A DNA stretch of 64,000 nt from Actinomycetota bacterium (lineage in GTDB: Bacteria; Actinomycetota; Thermoleophilia; Solirubrobacterales; 70-9), in the NCBI GenBank assembly GCA_018268675.1, contig JAFDWB010000095.1:62001-126000 (forward strand), written 5' to 3'. Positions 25,275 through 37,644 of the stretch are shown piece after piece. The notes beneath the pieces were generated by a model. It saw only the letters and a list, made by a program, of their open reading frames with translations, was not told the DNA's origin and did not search any database. The position numbers and the translations under genes are program-made. The first letter of the stretch is position 1. Each line of letters opens with the position of its first letter.

Positions 25275-27799
25275 CCGTCGCTGCTCACATCGTCGTCAGC
25301 CAGCTCGATCTGATCGACGTCATCCTCGACCGGCGCGCTGTTGTCTTCGGACTCGACCACCAACGCCACCGCCGAGACGCTGTCGTCGTCCTTGATGTTC
25401 ATGACTTTCACACCCTGGGTGGCGCGGCCCAGTTGGGAGATGCCCTCGACGCCGGTGCGCTGGACCATCCCGTTCTGGGAGATGAAGAGGAGGTCCTGGT
25501 GGGCGTTGACGATCAGGGCACCGGCGAGGCCACCCTTCTTCTCGGTGAGCTTCGCGGTGAGCACGCCTTTGGTGCCGCGCCCCTTCACCGGGTACTCGGA
25601 GACCGGGGTGCGCTTGCCGTAGCCGTTCTCGGTGACGACGAACAGTTCGGTGTCGTTGCGGGCGATGTCCATCGCCAGGAGCCGATTGTCCTTGCCGCTG
25701 ACGTTCATGCCTTTGATGCCACTCGTGTCGCGACCCATCGGACGCACCAGCTCCTCGGAGAAGCGGGCGGCGTGGCCGGAGTGGGACACCATCAGGATGT
25801 CGTCTTCGCCCGAGGTGAGGCGGACCTGCACCAGCTCATCGCCCGGCCGCACCTTGATCGCGATGATCCCGTCGGCGCGGATCGGAGTGTTGTAGGCGAG
25901 GAATTCGGTCTTCTTGACCAGACCCTCCGCGGTCGCGAAGACCAGGTAACGGTTCTCTTTGAAGTCCCGGGTCGGGATCACCGCCATCACTTTCTCGTCT
26001 TCCTGCAGCGGCAGCACGTTGCGCAGGCTGGAGCCTTTCGAGGTGCGCGAGCCCTCCGGCAGTTCGTACACCTTCGTCCGGTACACCTTCCCCCGGTTGG
26101 TGAAGAACAGGAGGAAGTCGTGGGTCGAGCTGATGTGGAGGTGGGCGATGTAGTCGTCCTCTTTGAGGTTCATCCCCATCACGCCGACGCCACCGCGATT
26201 CTGCTGACGGTAAGTCGCCAGGGGGAGCCGCTTCACGTACCCCGAGGCGGTCAGCGAGATCACCATCTGCTGGTCGGCGATCATGTCCTCGATCCCGACC
26301 TCGCCCTCGAAGGCCGCGATCTCGGTGCGCCGTTCGTCGCCGTAGGAGTCGACGATTTCGCCGAGCTCCTCCTTGATCAGGCCCATCACCCGCGACTCGT
26401 CGCCGAGGATCGCGCGCAGTTCGCCGATCCGCTCCATCAGGTCGGCGTGCTCGGCGCGGACTTTGTCGGCCTCGAGTGCGGTCAGGCGCTGGAGGCGCAT
26501 GTCGAGGATCGCCTGCGCCTGCTCGCGCGAGAGCTCGAACTGGTCCATCAGCCCTTCGCGCGCGGCGTCCGGATCGGGTGACGCGCGGATCAGTTTGATC
26601 ACCGCGTTGAGGTTGTCCAGCGCGACCAGCAATCCCTCGAGGATGTGGGCGCGGGCCTCGGCGCGGCGCAGTTCGTACTGCGTCCGGCGGGTGACCACCT
26701 CGCGCTGGTGGTCGACGTAGTGCTGGATCATCTCCAGCAGGCTGACCGTGCGCGGCACGCCGTCGACCAGCGCCACCATGTTGGCGCCGAAGGTCGACTG
26801 CATCGCGGTTTTTTTGTAGAGGTTGTTGAGGACTACCTTGGCCGGCGGGCCGCCGCGTTTCAGCTCGATCACGATCCGCATGCCGGAGCGTTCGTCGCTC
26901 TCGTCGCGGAGGTCGGAGATGCCCTCGAGTTTGCGGTCCCGCGCCAGTTCGGCGATCTTGGTGATCAGGCCGCTGTCGCCGCCCTTCTTCACCATGAACG
27001 GAAGCTCGGTGACGATGATCGCCTCCTTGCCCCCTTTCAGCGGCTCGACGTGGGCGCGGGCACGGACTTTGATGCCGCCGCGGCCGGAGGCGTAGGCGTC
27101 GCGGATCCCCTCGCGGCTCATCAGGCCGCCGCCGGGGAAGTCGGGGCCTTTGACGTGCTTCATCAGGCCCTCGAGGTCGATCCCCGGGTCGTCGATGTAG
27201 GCGGTCACCGCACCGGCGACCTCGCGCAGGTTGTGCGGTGGGATGTTGGTCGCCATGCCGACCGCGATCCCCGAGGTCCCGTTGACCAGCAGGTTCGGGA
27301 AGCGCGAGGGCAGGACCAGTGGCTCCTGGGTCGATTCGTCGTAGTTGGGGCCGAAGTCGACGGTGTCGGCGTCGATGTCGCGGAGCATCTCGGTTGCGAT
27401 CCGCGCCATCCGCGCCTCCGTGTACCGCATCGCCGCCGCCGGGTCGTCGTCGATCGAGCCAAAGTTCCCCTGCCCGTCGACCAACAGGTAGCGGAGGGAG
27501 AAGTCCTGCGCCATCCGCACCAGCGTGTCGTAGATCGCCGAGTCACCGTGTGGGTGGTATTTGCCCATCACCTCACCGACGATGAACGCGCACTTACGGT
27601 AGGGCCGCGTCGGTTGCAGGCCGAGGTCGTGCATCGAGTAGAGCACCCGTCGGTGGACCGGCTTCAGCCCGTCGCGGATGTCGGGCAGCGCCCGGCCGAC
27701 GATCACGCTCATCGCGTAATCGAGGTACGACGAGCGCATCTCCTGCTCGAGGCCGCGCTCTTCGATGTTGCCGCCGCTCAACACGTCATGGGCAGCCAC
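25259..27799 (-). CDS. gyrA: DNA gyrase subunit A
   Basis: GyrA is the breakage-reunion subunit of gyrase, which introduces negative supercoils into DNA. The 846-residue protein has [20 protein letters not shown] at the N-terminus, and the quinolone region [12 protein letters not shown] keeps the susceptible-type serine and aspartate. The catalytic tyrosine is in [10 protein letters not shown]. The C-terminal pinwheel includes a GyrA-box-like QQNRGGVG. The start is 12 bp after the gyrB stop, and the two form an operon. The last residues (SSDGGGAG) are encoded within the arm of repeat D, so the tail may be acquired. Confidence 0.97.
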   Translation of the reverse strand: MAAHDVLSGGNIEERGLEQEMRSSYLDYAMSVIVGRALPDIRDGLKPVHRRVLYSMHDLGLQPTRPYRKCAFIVGEVMGKYHPHGDSAIYDTLVRMAQDFSLRYLLVDGQGNFGSIDDDPAAAMRYTEARMARIATEMLRDIDADTVDFGPNYDESTQEPLVLPSRFPNLLVNGTSGIAVGMATNIPPHNLREVAGAVTAYIDDPGIDLEGLMKHVKGPDFPGGGLMSREGIRDAYASGRGGIKVRARAHVEPLKGGKEAIIVTELPFMVKKGGDSGLITKIAELARDRKLEGISDLRDESDERSGMRIVIELKRGGPPAKVVLNNLYKKTAMQSTFGANMVALVDGVPRTVSLLEMIQHYVDHQREVVTRRTQYELRRAEARAHILEGLLVALDNLNAVIKLIRASPDPDAAREGLMDQFELSREQAQAILDMRLQRLTALEADKVRAEHADLMERIGELRAILGDESRVMGLIKEELGEIVDSYGDERRTEIAAFEGEVGIEDMIADQQMVISLTASGYVKRLPLATYRQQNRGGVGVMGMNLKEDDYIAHLHISSTHDFLLFFTNRGKVYRTKVYELPEGSRTSKGSSLRNVLPLQEDEKVMAVIPTRDFKENRYLVFATAEGLVKKTEFLAYNTPIRADGIIAIKVRPGDELVQVRLTSGEDDILMVSHSGHAARFSEELVRPMGRDTSGIKGMNVSGKDNRLLAMDIARNDTELFVVTENGYGKRTPVSEYPVKGRGTKGVLTAKLTEKKGGLAGALIVNAHQDLLFISQNGMVQRTGVEGISQLGRATQGVKVMNIKDDDSVSAVALVVESEDNSAPVEDDVDQIELADDDVSSDGGGAG

Positions 27800-27811
27800 T
27801 AGTTCGTCTCC

Positions 27812-31793
<3,982 letters not shown>

Positions 31794-31814
31794 CGGCGGC
31801 GCCCTCCGGCCGCC

Positions 31815-32921
31815 CTACACGTTGAGGCGGATCGGCATCACGAGGTAGCGGAAGTCCTCGCTCTCGACCGGCTGCATCAGCCCCGGCCGCAGCGGCGAGA
31901 TCAGGCGCACCAGCACCTCCTCGCCGGCGACGCTTTCGATCCCCTCGCGCAGGTACTCGGGGTTGAAGCCGATCTCCATCGGCTCGCCCTCGAAGACAGC
32001 CGGCATCGTCTCGCGCGCGTCGCCGACGTCGGGGGTCTCGGCGGAGACGGTCAGCTCGCCGGGCTCGAAGGAGAAGCGCAACGGCGCGTTGCGCTGCGCC
32101 AGCTGGCTGATCCGTCGCGCCACGTCGAGGAACTCCGACCGCGGCAGCCGCACGTCGTGCTCGTAGGACTCGGGGAGCAGCTGGCGGAAGTTCGGGAACT
32201 GGCCCTCGATCAGCCGCGTGGTCAAGGTGATCGACCCGGCCTCGAAGATCGCCTGGTTCTGGAGCAGGGTGATCGATGCCTCCTCGACCCCCTCGGCGGA
32301 GAGGATCCGGGCCAGCTCGCGCAGCGCTCGCGCCGGGATGTTGGCCTCGATCTCGCCGCTCAGCGGCGACTCGAGCTCGGTTCGTTTGACCGCCAGGCGG
32401 TAGGAGTCGGTGGCGACCATCGTCATCTCGTTGCCGGAGGCGGTGACGAAGACGCCGGTCAGCACCGGGCGCATGTCGTCGCGCGAGGCCGCGCGGGCGA
32501 CCAGGTCGATGCTCTCCGCCAGGGCGGCGGCGGGGATCTTGATCGGCTCGCCGGCGGCGCTCGGCAGGGTGGGGAAGTCCTCGACCGGCAGCACCCGCAG
32601 GTGGAAGCGCGAGGTGCCGCTGCGGATCTCAACGTCGCGCTCCGCCTCGCGCGTCTCGATCTCCACCGTGTCGTCGGCCAACGACCGGGCCACTTCGGCG
32701 AGCAGCCGCCCGGGCAGCAGGACCGAGCCGCCGGACTCGACGTCCGCCGCGGCGGTGGTGCGCAGGCCGAGGTCGAGATCGGTGGCCGACAGCGTGACCG
32801 ATCCCTCGCCAGCCTCGATCAGGACCCCGGACAGCGCCTGGGTCGCGGCGCGGGTGGAGACGGCGCGCGAGACGGTGGAGAGCTTGGAGACGAGTTCTTC
32901 CCGTTTGGTCGTGAGCTTCAA
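31815..32921 (-). CDS. dnaN: DNA polymerase III beta clamp
   Basis: DnaN is the sliding clamp that tethers DNA polymerase III to DNA. The 368-residue protein has the three-fold repeated clamp fold. Recognisable stretches are ALSGVLIEAGEGSVTLSATD in domain 1, RDDMRPVLTGVFVTASGNEM in domain 2, and the C-terminal end FRYLVMPIRLNV with the M-P-x-R/M-L motif that shapes the peptide-binding pocket. The gene follows dnaA across the probable origin. Confidence 0.96.
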   Translation of the reverse strand: MKLTTKREELVSKLSTVSRAVSTRAATQALSGVLIEAGEGSVTLSATDLDLGLRTTAAADVESGGSVLLPGRLLAEVARSLADDTVEIETREAERDVEIRSGTSRFHLRVLPVEDFPTLPSAAGEPIKIPAAALAESIDLVARAASRDDMRPVLTGVFVTASGNEMTMVATDSYRLAVKRTELESPLSGEIEANIPARALRELARILSAEGVEEASITLLQNQAIFEAGSITLTTRLIEGQFPNFRQLLPESYEHDVRLPRSEFLDVARRISQLAQRNAPLRFSFEPGELTVSAETPDVGDARETMPAVFEGEPMEIGFNPEYLREGIESVAGEEVLVRLISPLRPGLMQPVESEDFRYLVMPIRLNV

Positions 32922-33095
32922 GAGTCTGCCTTGTGGAGTTGGTTTAGATCCTGTGGAAAGAGGTTGGGGCGAAGACTATTCGGCGATGCAAAGCGGGAAG
33001 CGGGCTGTGGACCGGGTTGTGGACGGGCGTGGATTCTTGCAGTGGTCGCGGCGCCTGCGGTTCAGGGGCCTGCGGGCTTGTGGATTGCTGTGCGT
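32922..33095. other. Probable chromosomal origin: DnaA-box cluster between dnaA and dnaN
   Basis: The 140-bp gap between dnaA and dnaN and the adjoining end of dnaA hold at least six close copies of the TGTGGA core of the DnaA box: TTGTGGAGT (32931), CTGTGGAAA (32951), CTGTGGACC (33005), TTGTGGACG (33017), CGTGGATT (33028) and TTGTGGATT (33078). All lie on the plus strand and in the same orientation. An A+T-richer stretch at about 32940-32985 could unwind. No copy is a perfect TGTGGATAA, as is common in high-GC origins. Confidence 0.75.
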
Positions 33096-34405
33096 AACTC
33101 GGCGACCTTCTCGGTCAGCGCCTGGTCCTCGCCGAGGCTCGCTTCGACCCGTCGCAGGCTGTTCAGCACGGTGGTGTGGTCGCGGCCGCCGTAGAGCCGG
33201 CCGATCTGCGGGAGGGAGAGCTCGGTGAGCTCGCGGGTCAGATAGATGGCGACCTGACGGGCGCGCAGCGGCGCGGCGGCGCGGCTCGAGCCGACCAGCT
33301 CGGCGCGGGAGATGCCGAAGCGTTCGGCGACCTGCTGTTGGATCTCCTCGACCGATGTGGCCTGCGCGGAGCGGCCCGAGCGTGGGATGACCTCGGCGAT
33401 CAGCTCGGAGCTGAGCGGCTTCGCGAGCAGCGAGGCGTGCGCGATCACGCGGGTGAGGGCACCGTGCAGTTGGCGGACGTTCGCGTCGATCCGGTTGGCG
33501 AGCTCGGCGAGGGCTCCCGAGTCGTCGATCTCGATCCCGGCCTCCTTGACCAGGTGCCGCAGGACGGTCAGGCGGGTGGCGAGGTTGGGCGGTTCGACCG
33601 GCACCGTGAGGCCCCACTCGAAGCGGTCGCGGAGGCGGGAGGCGAGCGTCGAGAGCTCACTCGGGATCCGGTCCGCGGAGAGGACCAGCTGGCTCCCCGA
33701 CTCATACAGCGCGTTGAAGGTGTGGAAGAACTCCTCTTCGGTGGCGGGCTTGCCCTCGAGGAACTGGACGTCGTCGATGAGCAGCACGTCGATGTCGCGG
33801 TAGCGGGCCTTGAAGGCCTCGGCGCCGGTCGAGCGCAGCGCCGCGACGAACTCGTTGGTGAAGGACTCGGCGGTCGCGTAGCGGACGCTCAGGCCCGGTG
33901 CGTTGTCCTGCAGGTAGTTGGCGATCGCGGCCAGCAGGTGGGTCTTGCCGAGGCCCGGTGGGCCATGGAGGAAGAGCGGGTTGTAGGCCTCCGACGGCGC
34001 CTCGGCGACGGCGAGGGCGGCACCGTGCGCGAGCCGGTTGCCGGGGCCGATCACGAAGCGCTCGAAGGTGTAGCTGGGGTTCAGCTCCGGGCCAGGAGCG
34101 CCCGATCGGGCCTCATCGCGGGGCGCGGCGAAGCTGACCCGGCGCAGGCCTGTGCCGGTGTCGGCGAGGGCGGCGACGATCAGCGCGGAATAGCGCCGCT
34201 CGGCCCAGGCCCGGATGCCCTCCGGGGCTTTGACGTAGAGCGTCTCGTCATCGGCGCCGACCGCCTCGAGCGGCTCCAACCAGAGCCTGTAGGTCGACTC
34301 CGGCACCGATTCCCGCAGGCTTCTCTGGGTCGCTCGCCAAAGCGTCGGGAGGTCTGTCGGGAGGGAGTCGTCGGGCACGGGGCGCGGCGACGATAGCGCC
34401 GTCAT
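33062..34405 (-). CDS. dnaA: Chromosomal replication initiator DnaA
   Basis: DnaA binds DnaA boxes and opens the origin in its ATP form. Domain I lies in the first 80 residues ([20 protein letters not shown]). Domain III has [17 protein letters not shown] (Walker A), [14 protein letters not shown] (Walker B) and [19 protein letters not shown]. Domain IV ends with the DNA-reading helix [17 protein letters not shown] chose ATG 34405, giving 447 residues; a TTG at 34432 would add nine residues without homology. The 73-bp gap to divergent rpmH holds both promoters. Confidence 0.96.
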   Translation of the reverse strand: MTALSSPRPVPDDSLPTDLPTLWRATQRSLRESVPESTYRLWLEPLEAVGADDETLYVKAPEGIRAWAERRYSALIVAALADTGTGLRRVSFAAPRDEARSGAPGPELNPSYTFERFVIGPGNRLAHGAALAVAEAPSEAYNPLFLHGPPGLGKTHLLAAIANYLQDNAPGLSVRYATAESFTNEFVAALRSTGAEAFKARYRDIDVLLIDDVQFLEGKPATEEEFFHTFNALYESGSQLVLSADRIPSELSTLASRLRDRFEWGLTVPVEPPNLATRLTVLRHLVKEAGIEIDDSGALAELANRIDANVRQLHGALTRVIAHASLLAKPLSSELIAEVIPRSGRSAQATSVEEIQQQVAERFGISRAELVGSSRAAAPLRARQVAIYLTRELTELSLPQIGRLYGGRDHTTVLNSLRRVEASLGEDQALTEKVAELRTAIHKPAGP

Positions 34406-34462
34406 TTGCTGGGGGAACCCACCCACCCGCAAATGGCGGGGAAAAGATTTTGCCGGTGTCCC

Positions 34463-34468
34463 TATACT
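34463..34468 (+). promoter_or_regulatory. -10 box of rpmH promoter
   Basis: TATACT lies 10 bp before the rpmH ATG, with a weak GGAAAA about 17 bp upstream as a possible -35. The predicted leader is only a few bases, in line with the close-set boxes before parA, hemB and the HNH gene in this window. Confidence 0.45.
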
Positions 34469-34478
34469 CCCGCCGGCA

Positions 34479-34613
34479 ATGAAGCGGACTTACCAGCCCA
34501 AGAAGCGGAAGCGGGCCAAGACCCATGGTTTCCGCGCGCGCATGAGCACTCGTGGAGGCCGCGCGGTCCTGAAGCGGCGCCGGCGTAAAGGTCGGAAGCG
34601 ACTCACTCCCTGA
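34479..34613 (+). CDS. rpmH: Ribosomal protein bL34
   Basis: This is the 44-residue, very basic large-subunit protein bL34. It begins [20 protein letters not shown] and ends with the usual [20 protein letters not shown] segment and RLTP. It is divergent from dnaA, the universal arrangement beside the origin. The last base of its TGA stop is also the first base of the outer stem of repeat C2, which separates it from rnpA. Confidence 0.97.
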   Translation: MKRTYQPKKRKRAKTHGFRARMSTRGGRAVLKRRRRKGRKRLTP

Positions 34614-34775
34614 GCGCCGTGTCCGGTGACGCTCACCCTCTCTGGCTTGACCTCGCCGCGCCCGCCTGCGTCCTCGACCGCTCGACGTGGCTCTGCCACG
34701 CCTTCGGGTCTGCGTCCTTGTCGGACACCACGATGCCTGCGCCAGAACCGGGCGACCGTCACCGGACACGGCGCT
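34613..34775 (+). repeat. Structured repeat C2 (163 nt, 19-bp outer stem) between rpmH and rnpA
   Basis: A perfect 19-bp inverted repeat, 34613-34631 against 34757-34775, encloses 125 nt and fills the whole rpmH-rnpA gap: it starts on the rpmH stop codon and ends 2 bp before the rnpA ATG. The interior holds TGCGTCCTCG (34667), an ACGTGG/CCACGC hairpin (34685-34701) and TGCGTCCTTG (34711), matching the interior of C1. The outer stem shares no sequence with C1. Confidence 0.75.
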
Positions 34776-34777
34776 AG

Positions 34778-35149
34778 ATGCCGCCGTCGAAGCGCCGTCG
34801 GCTCTCGCGCAGCGGCGAGTTCGACCGCGTCTATCGCGATGGCTCATCGCATGCGACCCGCTACCTCGTCCTCTACACGTTTCCACGTCGCGACGAGGAG
34901 CGCGAAGAGGTGAGGCTCGGCGTCTCCGTGTCACGCAAGGTCGGTGGAGCGGTCGACCGCAACAAGGTCAAGCGCACGCTGCGTGAAGCCTTCTGGTCGC
35001 TCTCCGACCGGCTCCCGGACAAGCATGACTTCGTAATCGTGGCTCGCGCCGACATCGGCGGGCTGATCGAGAAGGAAGGGACCGCGGGCGTCACCAAATC
35101 GCTCGAAGAGGCGATGGACGCCAGCTTCGGTGGGGGGCGTTCCACGTGA
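34778..35149 (+). CDS. rnpA: Ribonuclease P protein component
   Basis: RnpA binds RNase P RNA and helps mature the 5' ends of tRNAs. The 123-residue protein starts RLSRSGEFDRVYRDG and has the RNR signature in VDRNKVKRTLREAFW and the strand DFVIVARADIG. The ATG lies 2 bp after the repeat C2 stem with no visible ribosome-binding site, so initiation would be close to a very stable hairpin. The stop codon TGA (35147-35149) is embedded in the first parS site. Confidence 0.95.
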   Translation: MPPSKRRRLSRSGEFDRVYRDGSSHATRYLVLYTFPRRDEEREEVRLGVSVSRKVGGAVDRNKVKRTLREAFWSLSDRLPDKHDFVIVARADIGGLIEKEGTAGVTKSLEEAMDASFGGGRST

Positions 35150-35153
35150 AACG
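35138..35153. promoter_or_regulatory. parS site 1
   Basis: CGTTCCACGTGAAACG matches the bacterial parS consensus TGTTCCACGTGAAACA except at the two outer bases. It covers the end of rnpA, including its stop codon, and is 2.5 kb from parAB, the normal distance for an origin-proximal ParB-binding site. Confidence 0.92.
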
Positions 35154-35176
35154 CTCGCCCGATTCCGCGACCGGTG

Positions 35177-35192
35177 CGTTCCACGTGAAACG
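35177..35192. promoter_or_regulatory. parS site 2
   Basis: This is an identical 16-bp copy, CGTTCCACGTGAAACG, 39 bp from site 1 in the same orientation. The GTG inside CACGTG (35185) is the most likely yidD start codon, so ParB binding here would cover the yidD translation start region on the DNA. Confidence 0.92.
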
Positions 35193-35460
35193 CGTCGTCC
35201 TCGCGCCAGTGCGTGCCTACCAGCGCTGGATCTCGCCCGCCCGCCCCCGCCGCTGCCGCTACGAGCCCACCTGCTCGGCCTACGCTGTCGAGGCGGTCGA
35301 ACGGTTCGGCGTGATCCGCGGTCTGGTCCTGGCGAGCTACCGCCTGGTCCGCTGCAACCCCTTCAGCCATGGCGGCTTCGACCCGGTGCCGGACCACTTC
35401 ACGCTGCGCGGCCTTGGCCACATCCACCCGGCCGACTACCACGGTGAGGCCCACTCGTGA
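35185..35460 (+). CDS. yidD: Membrane protein insertion efficiency factor YidD
   Basis: YidD is a small membrane-associated protein that aids YidC-dependent insertion. From GTG 35185 the protein is 91 residues and reads VKRVVLAPVRAYQRWISPA, which aligns with the usual M-K-x-x-x-x-x-x-x-R-x-Y-Q-x-x-I-S-P start. The signature CRYEPTCSAYAVEAVERFG and SYRLVRCNPFSHGGFDPV follow. A GTG at 35146 would add 13 residues and is less likely. The stop overlaps the yidC ATG (TGATG). Confidence 0.95.
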   Translation: MKRVVLAPVRAYQRWISPARPRRCRYEPTCSAYAVEAVERFGVIRGLVLASYRLVRCNPFSHGGFDPVPDHFTLRGLGHIHPADYHGEAHS

Positions 35461-36215
35461 TGGTCCCCGACGCGAACATCCTGCAGCCGCTGATCGATGT
35501 CGCGAACTCGGTCCTCAAGTTCTTCCACGACAACATCGGCCTCTCCTGGGGCATGTCGATCGTCGCGCTCACCGTCTGCACGCGCGCGGTCCTGATCCCG
35601 CTCACCTACAAACAGATCAAAGGCATGCGGGCAATGCAGGCCTTGCAGCCGCAGATCAAGGAACTCCAGGAGAAATACAAAAACGACAAACAGCGCATGC
35701 AGCAGGAAATGATGCGCTTCTACAAAGAGAACAAAGTCAACCCGTTCGCCTCCTGCGTCCCCCTGCTGGCGCAGCTGCCTGTCTTCATCACCCTCTTCTA
35801 CACGCTGCGCACCGAGCTGCCGCCGGACATGGGCTGCGAAGCGGGCCACTGCTCCGCCTACGGCGCCGAATTCCTCTTCGTCAAGGACCTGACGGCATCC
35901 GCGCACGGTGCCGAACTGATCGCGCTGCTGGTGCTCTACGTCGGGACCCAGTTGGCCTCCGGGTTCTTCATGTCGGTGACCGCGGACAAATCCCAGCGGA
36001 TGATGATGTTCGCCCTGCCGCTGATCTTCGTCCCGTTCGTGATCAACTTCCCGGCGGGGCTGATCGTCTACTGGATCACGACCAATCTCTGGACGATCGG
36101 GCAGGGGCTGGTGGTGAACCGGATCATCCCGGCGCCGAAAGTGCCGACGCCGGCGGAGGTCAAGGCGGCCAAACCTCCTCCGAAACCGCCGAAAAAAAAG
36201 AAGAGACGACGGTAG
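35460..36215 (+). CDS. yidC: Membrane protein insertase YidC
   Basis: YidC inserts and folds membrane proteins alone or with SecYEG. This compact form of 251 residues has the conserved five-helix core: SWGMSIVALTVCTRAVLIPL with the key arginine of the hydrophilic groove, an MQALQPQIKELQEKYKND coiled coil, then helices ending in NFPAGLIVYWITTNLWTIGQ. The C-terminal tail is strongly basic (PPKPPKKKKRRR), like the ribosome-binding tails of some Gram-positive YidC proteins. It is translationally coupled to yidD. An intrinsic terminator follows directly. Confidence 0.95.
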   Translation: MVPDANILQPLIDVANSVLKFFHDNIGLSWGMSIVALTVCTRAVLIPLTYKQIKGMRAMQALQPQIKELQEKYKNDKQRMQQEMMRFYKENKVNPFASCVPLLAQLPVFITLFYTLRTELPPDMGCEAGHCSAYGAEFLFVKDLTASAHGAELIALLVLYVGTQLASGFFMSVTADKSQRMMMFALPLIFVPFVINFPAGLIVYWITTNLWTIGQGLVVNRIIPAPKVPTPAEVKAAKPPPKPPKKKKRRR

Positions 36216-36244
36216 AAAGGGCTCCTGGGAAGGGCCCTTTTGCT
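36216..36244 (+). terminator. Intrinsic terminator of the rpmH-rnpA-yidD-yidC operon
   Basis: AAAGGGC (36216-36222) pairs with GCCCTTT (36234-36240) and is followed by TGCTTT. It starts at the base after the yidC stop codon. Repeat A2 starts 8 bp downstream. Confidence 0.75.
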
Positions 36245-36251
36245 TTGCGGG

Positions 36252-36368
36252 GAGGGGATCAGATCCCCTCCTCTCTCAACCTTCCGGCGGGGATCGCGTG
36301 GTGGACTGGCGAGGTCGCTGCCGGCGCCAAGGAAGGTACAAGCCGTTCGGAGGGGATCTGATCCCCTC
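36252..36368 (+). repeat. Structured repeat A2 (117 nt, 20-bp outer stem)
   Basis: A perfect 20-bp inverted repeat, 36252-36271 against 36349-36368, encloses a 77-nt core nearly identical to A1 (69 of 77 positions by my count), with the same ACCTTCC/GGAAGGT second stem and the GGTACAAGCCG end. The outer arms differ from A1 at many positions yet remain perfectly complementary. The left arm is itself close to self-complementary. It lies between convergent yidC and rsmG, just past the yidC terminator. Confidence 0.88.
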
Positions 36369-36371
36369 TCG

Positions 36372-37055
36372 TCAGCCTTGGGGGCGCTTCTTGGCCATGC
36401 CGGACTTACGGGGCAGATTCGGGGGCGTGGTGCCGGACTTGCGGAGGACGTGCAGGTGGCGGTGCTTGGAGCCGGCTCGGTGGCCCACGTCGAGGATCTG
36501 CTCCGGGCGCATGGCGAGGGATTCCGCGGCTCGGGACATCTGGGCCTCTTCGTCGGGATCGCGTTTGCCCTTCCAGGCGATCAGGAGGCCGCCTTCCTTC
36601 AGGAGCGGGGAAGCGAGCTCGGCGAGGGTCGAGAGGCGGCCTACGGCTCGGGCGGTGACTATGTCGTAGGACTCGCGGGTCGCTTCGTCGCGGGCGACGT
36701 CCTCGGAGCGGGCCGTGATCGGGGTGGCGTTGGGGATGGCGGCGGCCTCGGCGGCGCGGGCGATGAAGGCCGTCTTGCGGCCCACGGACTCGATCAGGTC
36801 GACATGGGCCTCGGGTAGGGCCACGGCCAGGACGAGGCCGGGGAAGCCCGCCCCGGCGCCGATGTCGGCGATCCGGGAGGCATCACGCAGCTCGGGGACG
36901 TCGAGGCCGGTCAGGCTGTCGGCGACGTGGACGCGCCAGGCGCGCTCGTCGACCACGGAGCTGACCGAGGCGCGCTCTTCGGCGAGCAGCCCGAGGACGG
37001 TCTCGAGCGACCGGCGCTGGGCCGGGGACAGGGACGCCGTCGGGTCCTTGCCCAC
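36372..37055 (-). CDS. rsmG: 16S rRNA (guanine(527)-N(7))-methyltransferase RsmG
   Basis: RsmG (GidB) methylates G527 of 16S rRNA using SAM; its loss gives low-level streptomycin resistance. The 227-residue protein has HVADSLTGLDVPEL, then the SAM-binding IADIGAGAGFPGLVLAVALP, VDLIESVGRKTAFI and VTARAVGRLSTLAELA. GTG 37055 overlaps the jag stop codon (TAGTG), so jag and rsmG are coupled. In most actinobacteria this pair lies on the same strand as yidC and parAB; here it is inverted. Confidence 0.93.
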   Translation of the reverse strand: MGKDPTASLSPAQRRSLETVLGLLAEERASVSSVVDERAWRVHVADSLTGLDVPELRDASRIADIGAGAGFPGLVLAVALPEAHVDLIESVGRKTAFIARAAEAAAIPNATPITARSEDVARDEATRESYDIVTARAVGRLSTLAELASPLLKEGGLLIAWKGKRDPDEEAQMSRAAESLAMRPEQILDVGHRAGSKHRHLHVLRKSGTTPPNLPRKSGMAKKRPQG

Positions 37056-37537
37056 TATTCGTGAACGAGCGGGGCGACGATCACGCAGCGGTGGGGCTCG
37101 TCGCCCTCGCTGTACGTCTCGACCCCGGAGCGGCCTTTGAGGCGTTCGTGGACGACGCGGCGCTCCTGGGCGCTCATCGGGTCCATCTCGACCACGCGGT
37201 TGTTGGTCAGCGCCTGCTCGGCGGCGCGGTCGGCGCGGCTCTCGAGCGTCTCGCGACGGCGGCCGCGGTAGCCGGCGGCGTCGACGATCACCCGCTTGCG
37301 CTCGCGCAGCCCGCGGAAGGCGGCCTGGTAGCAGAGCAGCTGCAGGGCGTCGATCGTCTGCCCCCTTTTCCCGATCAGCAAGCCGTAATCGTCGCCTCCG
37401 ACGACAGTCACGAGGATGCGGTCGTCGTCCTCCTCGATCTCCACGTCGCCGTCGAGGTCGAGCTCGTCGAGCACCCCCTCGACCAGCTCGCGGGCGCGCT
37501 CTGCGGGATCGTCGGGCCAGTCGGCCAGGTCGGACAC
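37055..37537 (-). CDS. jag: R3H/KH RNA-binding protein Jag (KhpB)
   Basis: Jag/KhpB is a small RNA-binding protein linked to cell division and wall synthesis in Gram-positives and normally encoded after yidC. The 160-residue protein has a KH domain with LLIGKRGQTIDALQLLCYQA (G-x-x-G loop G-K-R-G) and an R3H domain with NNRVVEMDPMSAQERRVVHE. The N-terminal Jag_N part is short. The start is GTG 37537. It is divergent from parA and opposite in strand to yidC, indicating a local inversion. Confidence 0.92.
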   Translation of the reverse strand: MSDLADWPDDPAERARELVEGVLDELDLDGDVEIEEDDDRILVTVVGGDDYGLLIGKRGQTIDALQLLCYQAAFRGLRERKRVIVDAAGYRGRRRETLESRADRAAEQALTNNRVVEMDPMSAQERRVVHERLKGRSGVETYSEGDEPHRCVIVAPLVHE

Positions 37538-37644
37538 GCGCCCAGGCTATCCGACCGCCGCCCACCGCGGGGCACGATTTCGCCCGCCCACCTTCGCGAC
37601 CGCGCGCGGCGGGACGGGCGGGGACTCATCTAGTCTGGCGCGCG

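Noticed and set aside
34406-34432. TTG 34432 as the dnaA start
   Set aside because: It adds nine residues without homology, and ATG 34405 is available.
36252-36368. Family A as MITEs with terminal inverted repeats
   Set aside because: MITE ends are conserved between copies because a transposase binds them. Here the ends vary and the centre is conserved, and no constant target duplication is visible.
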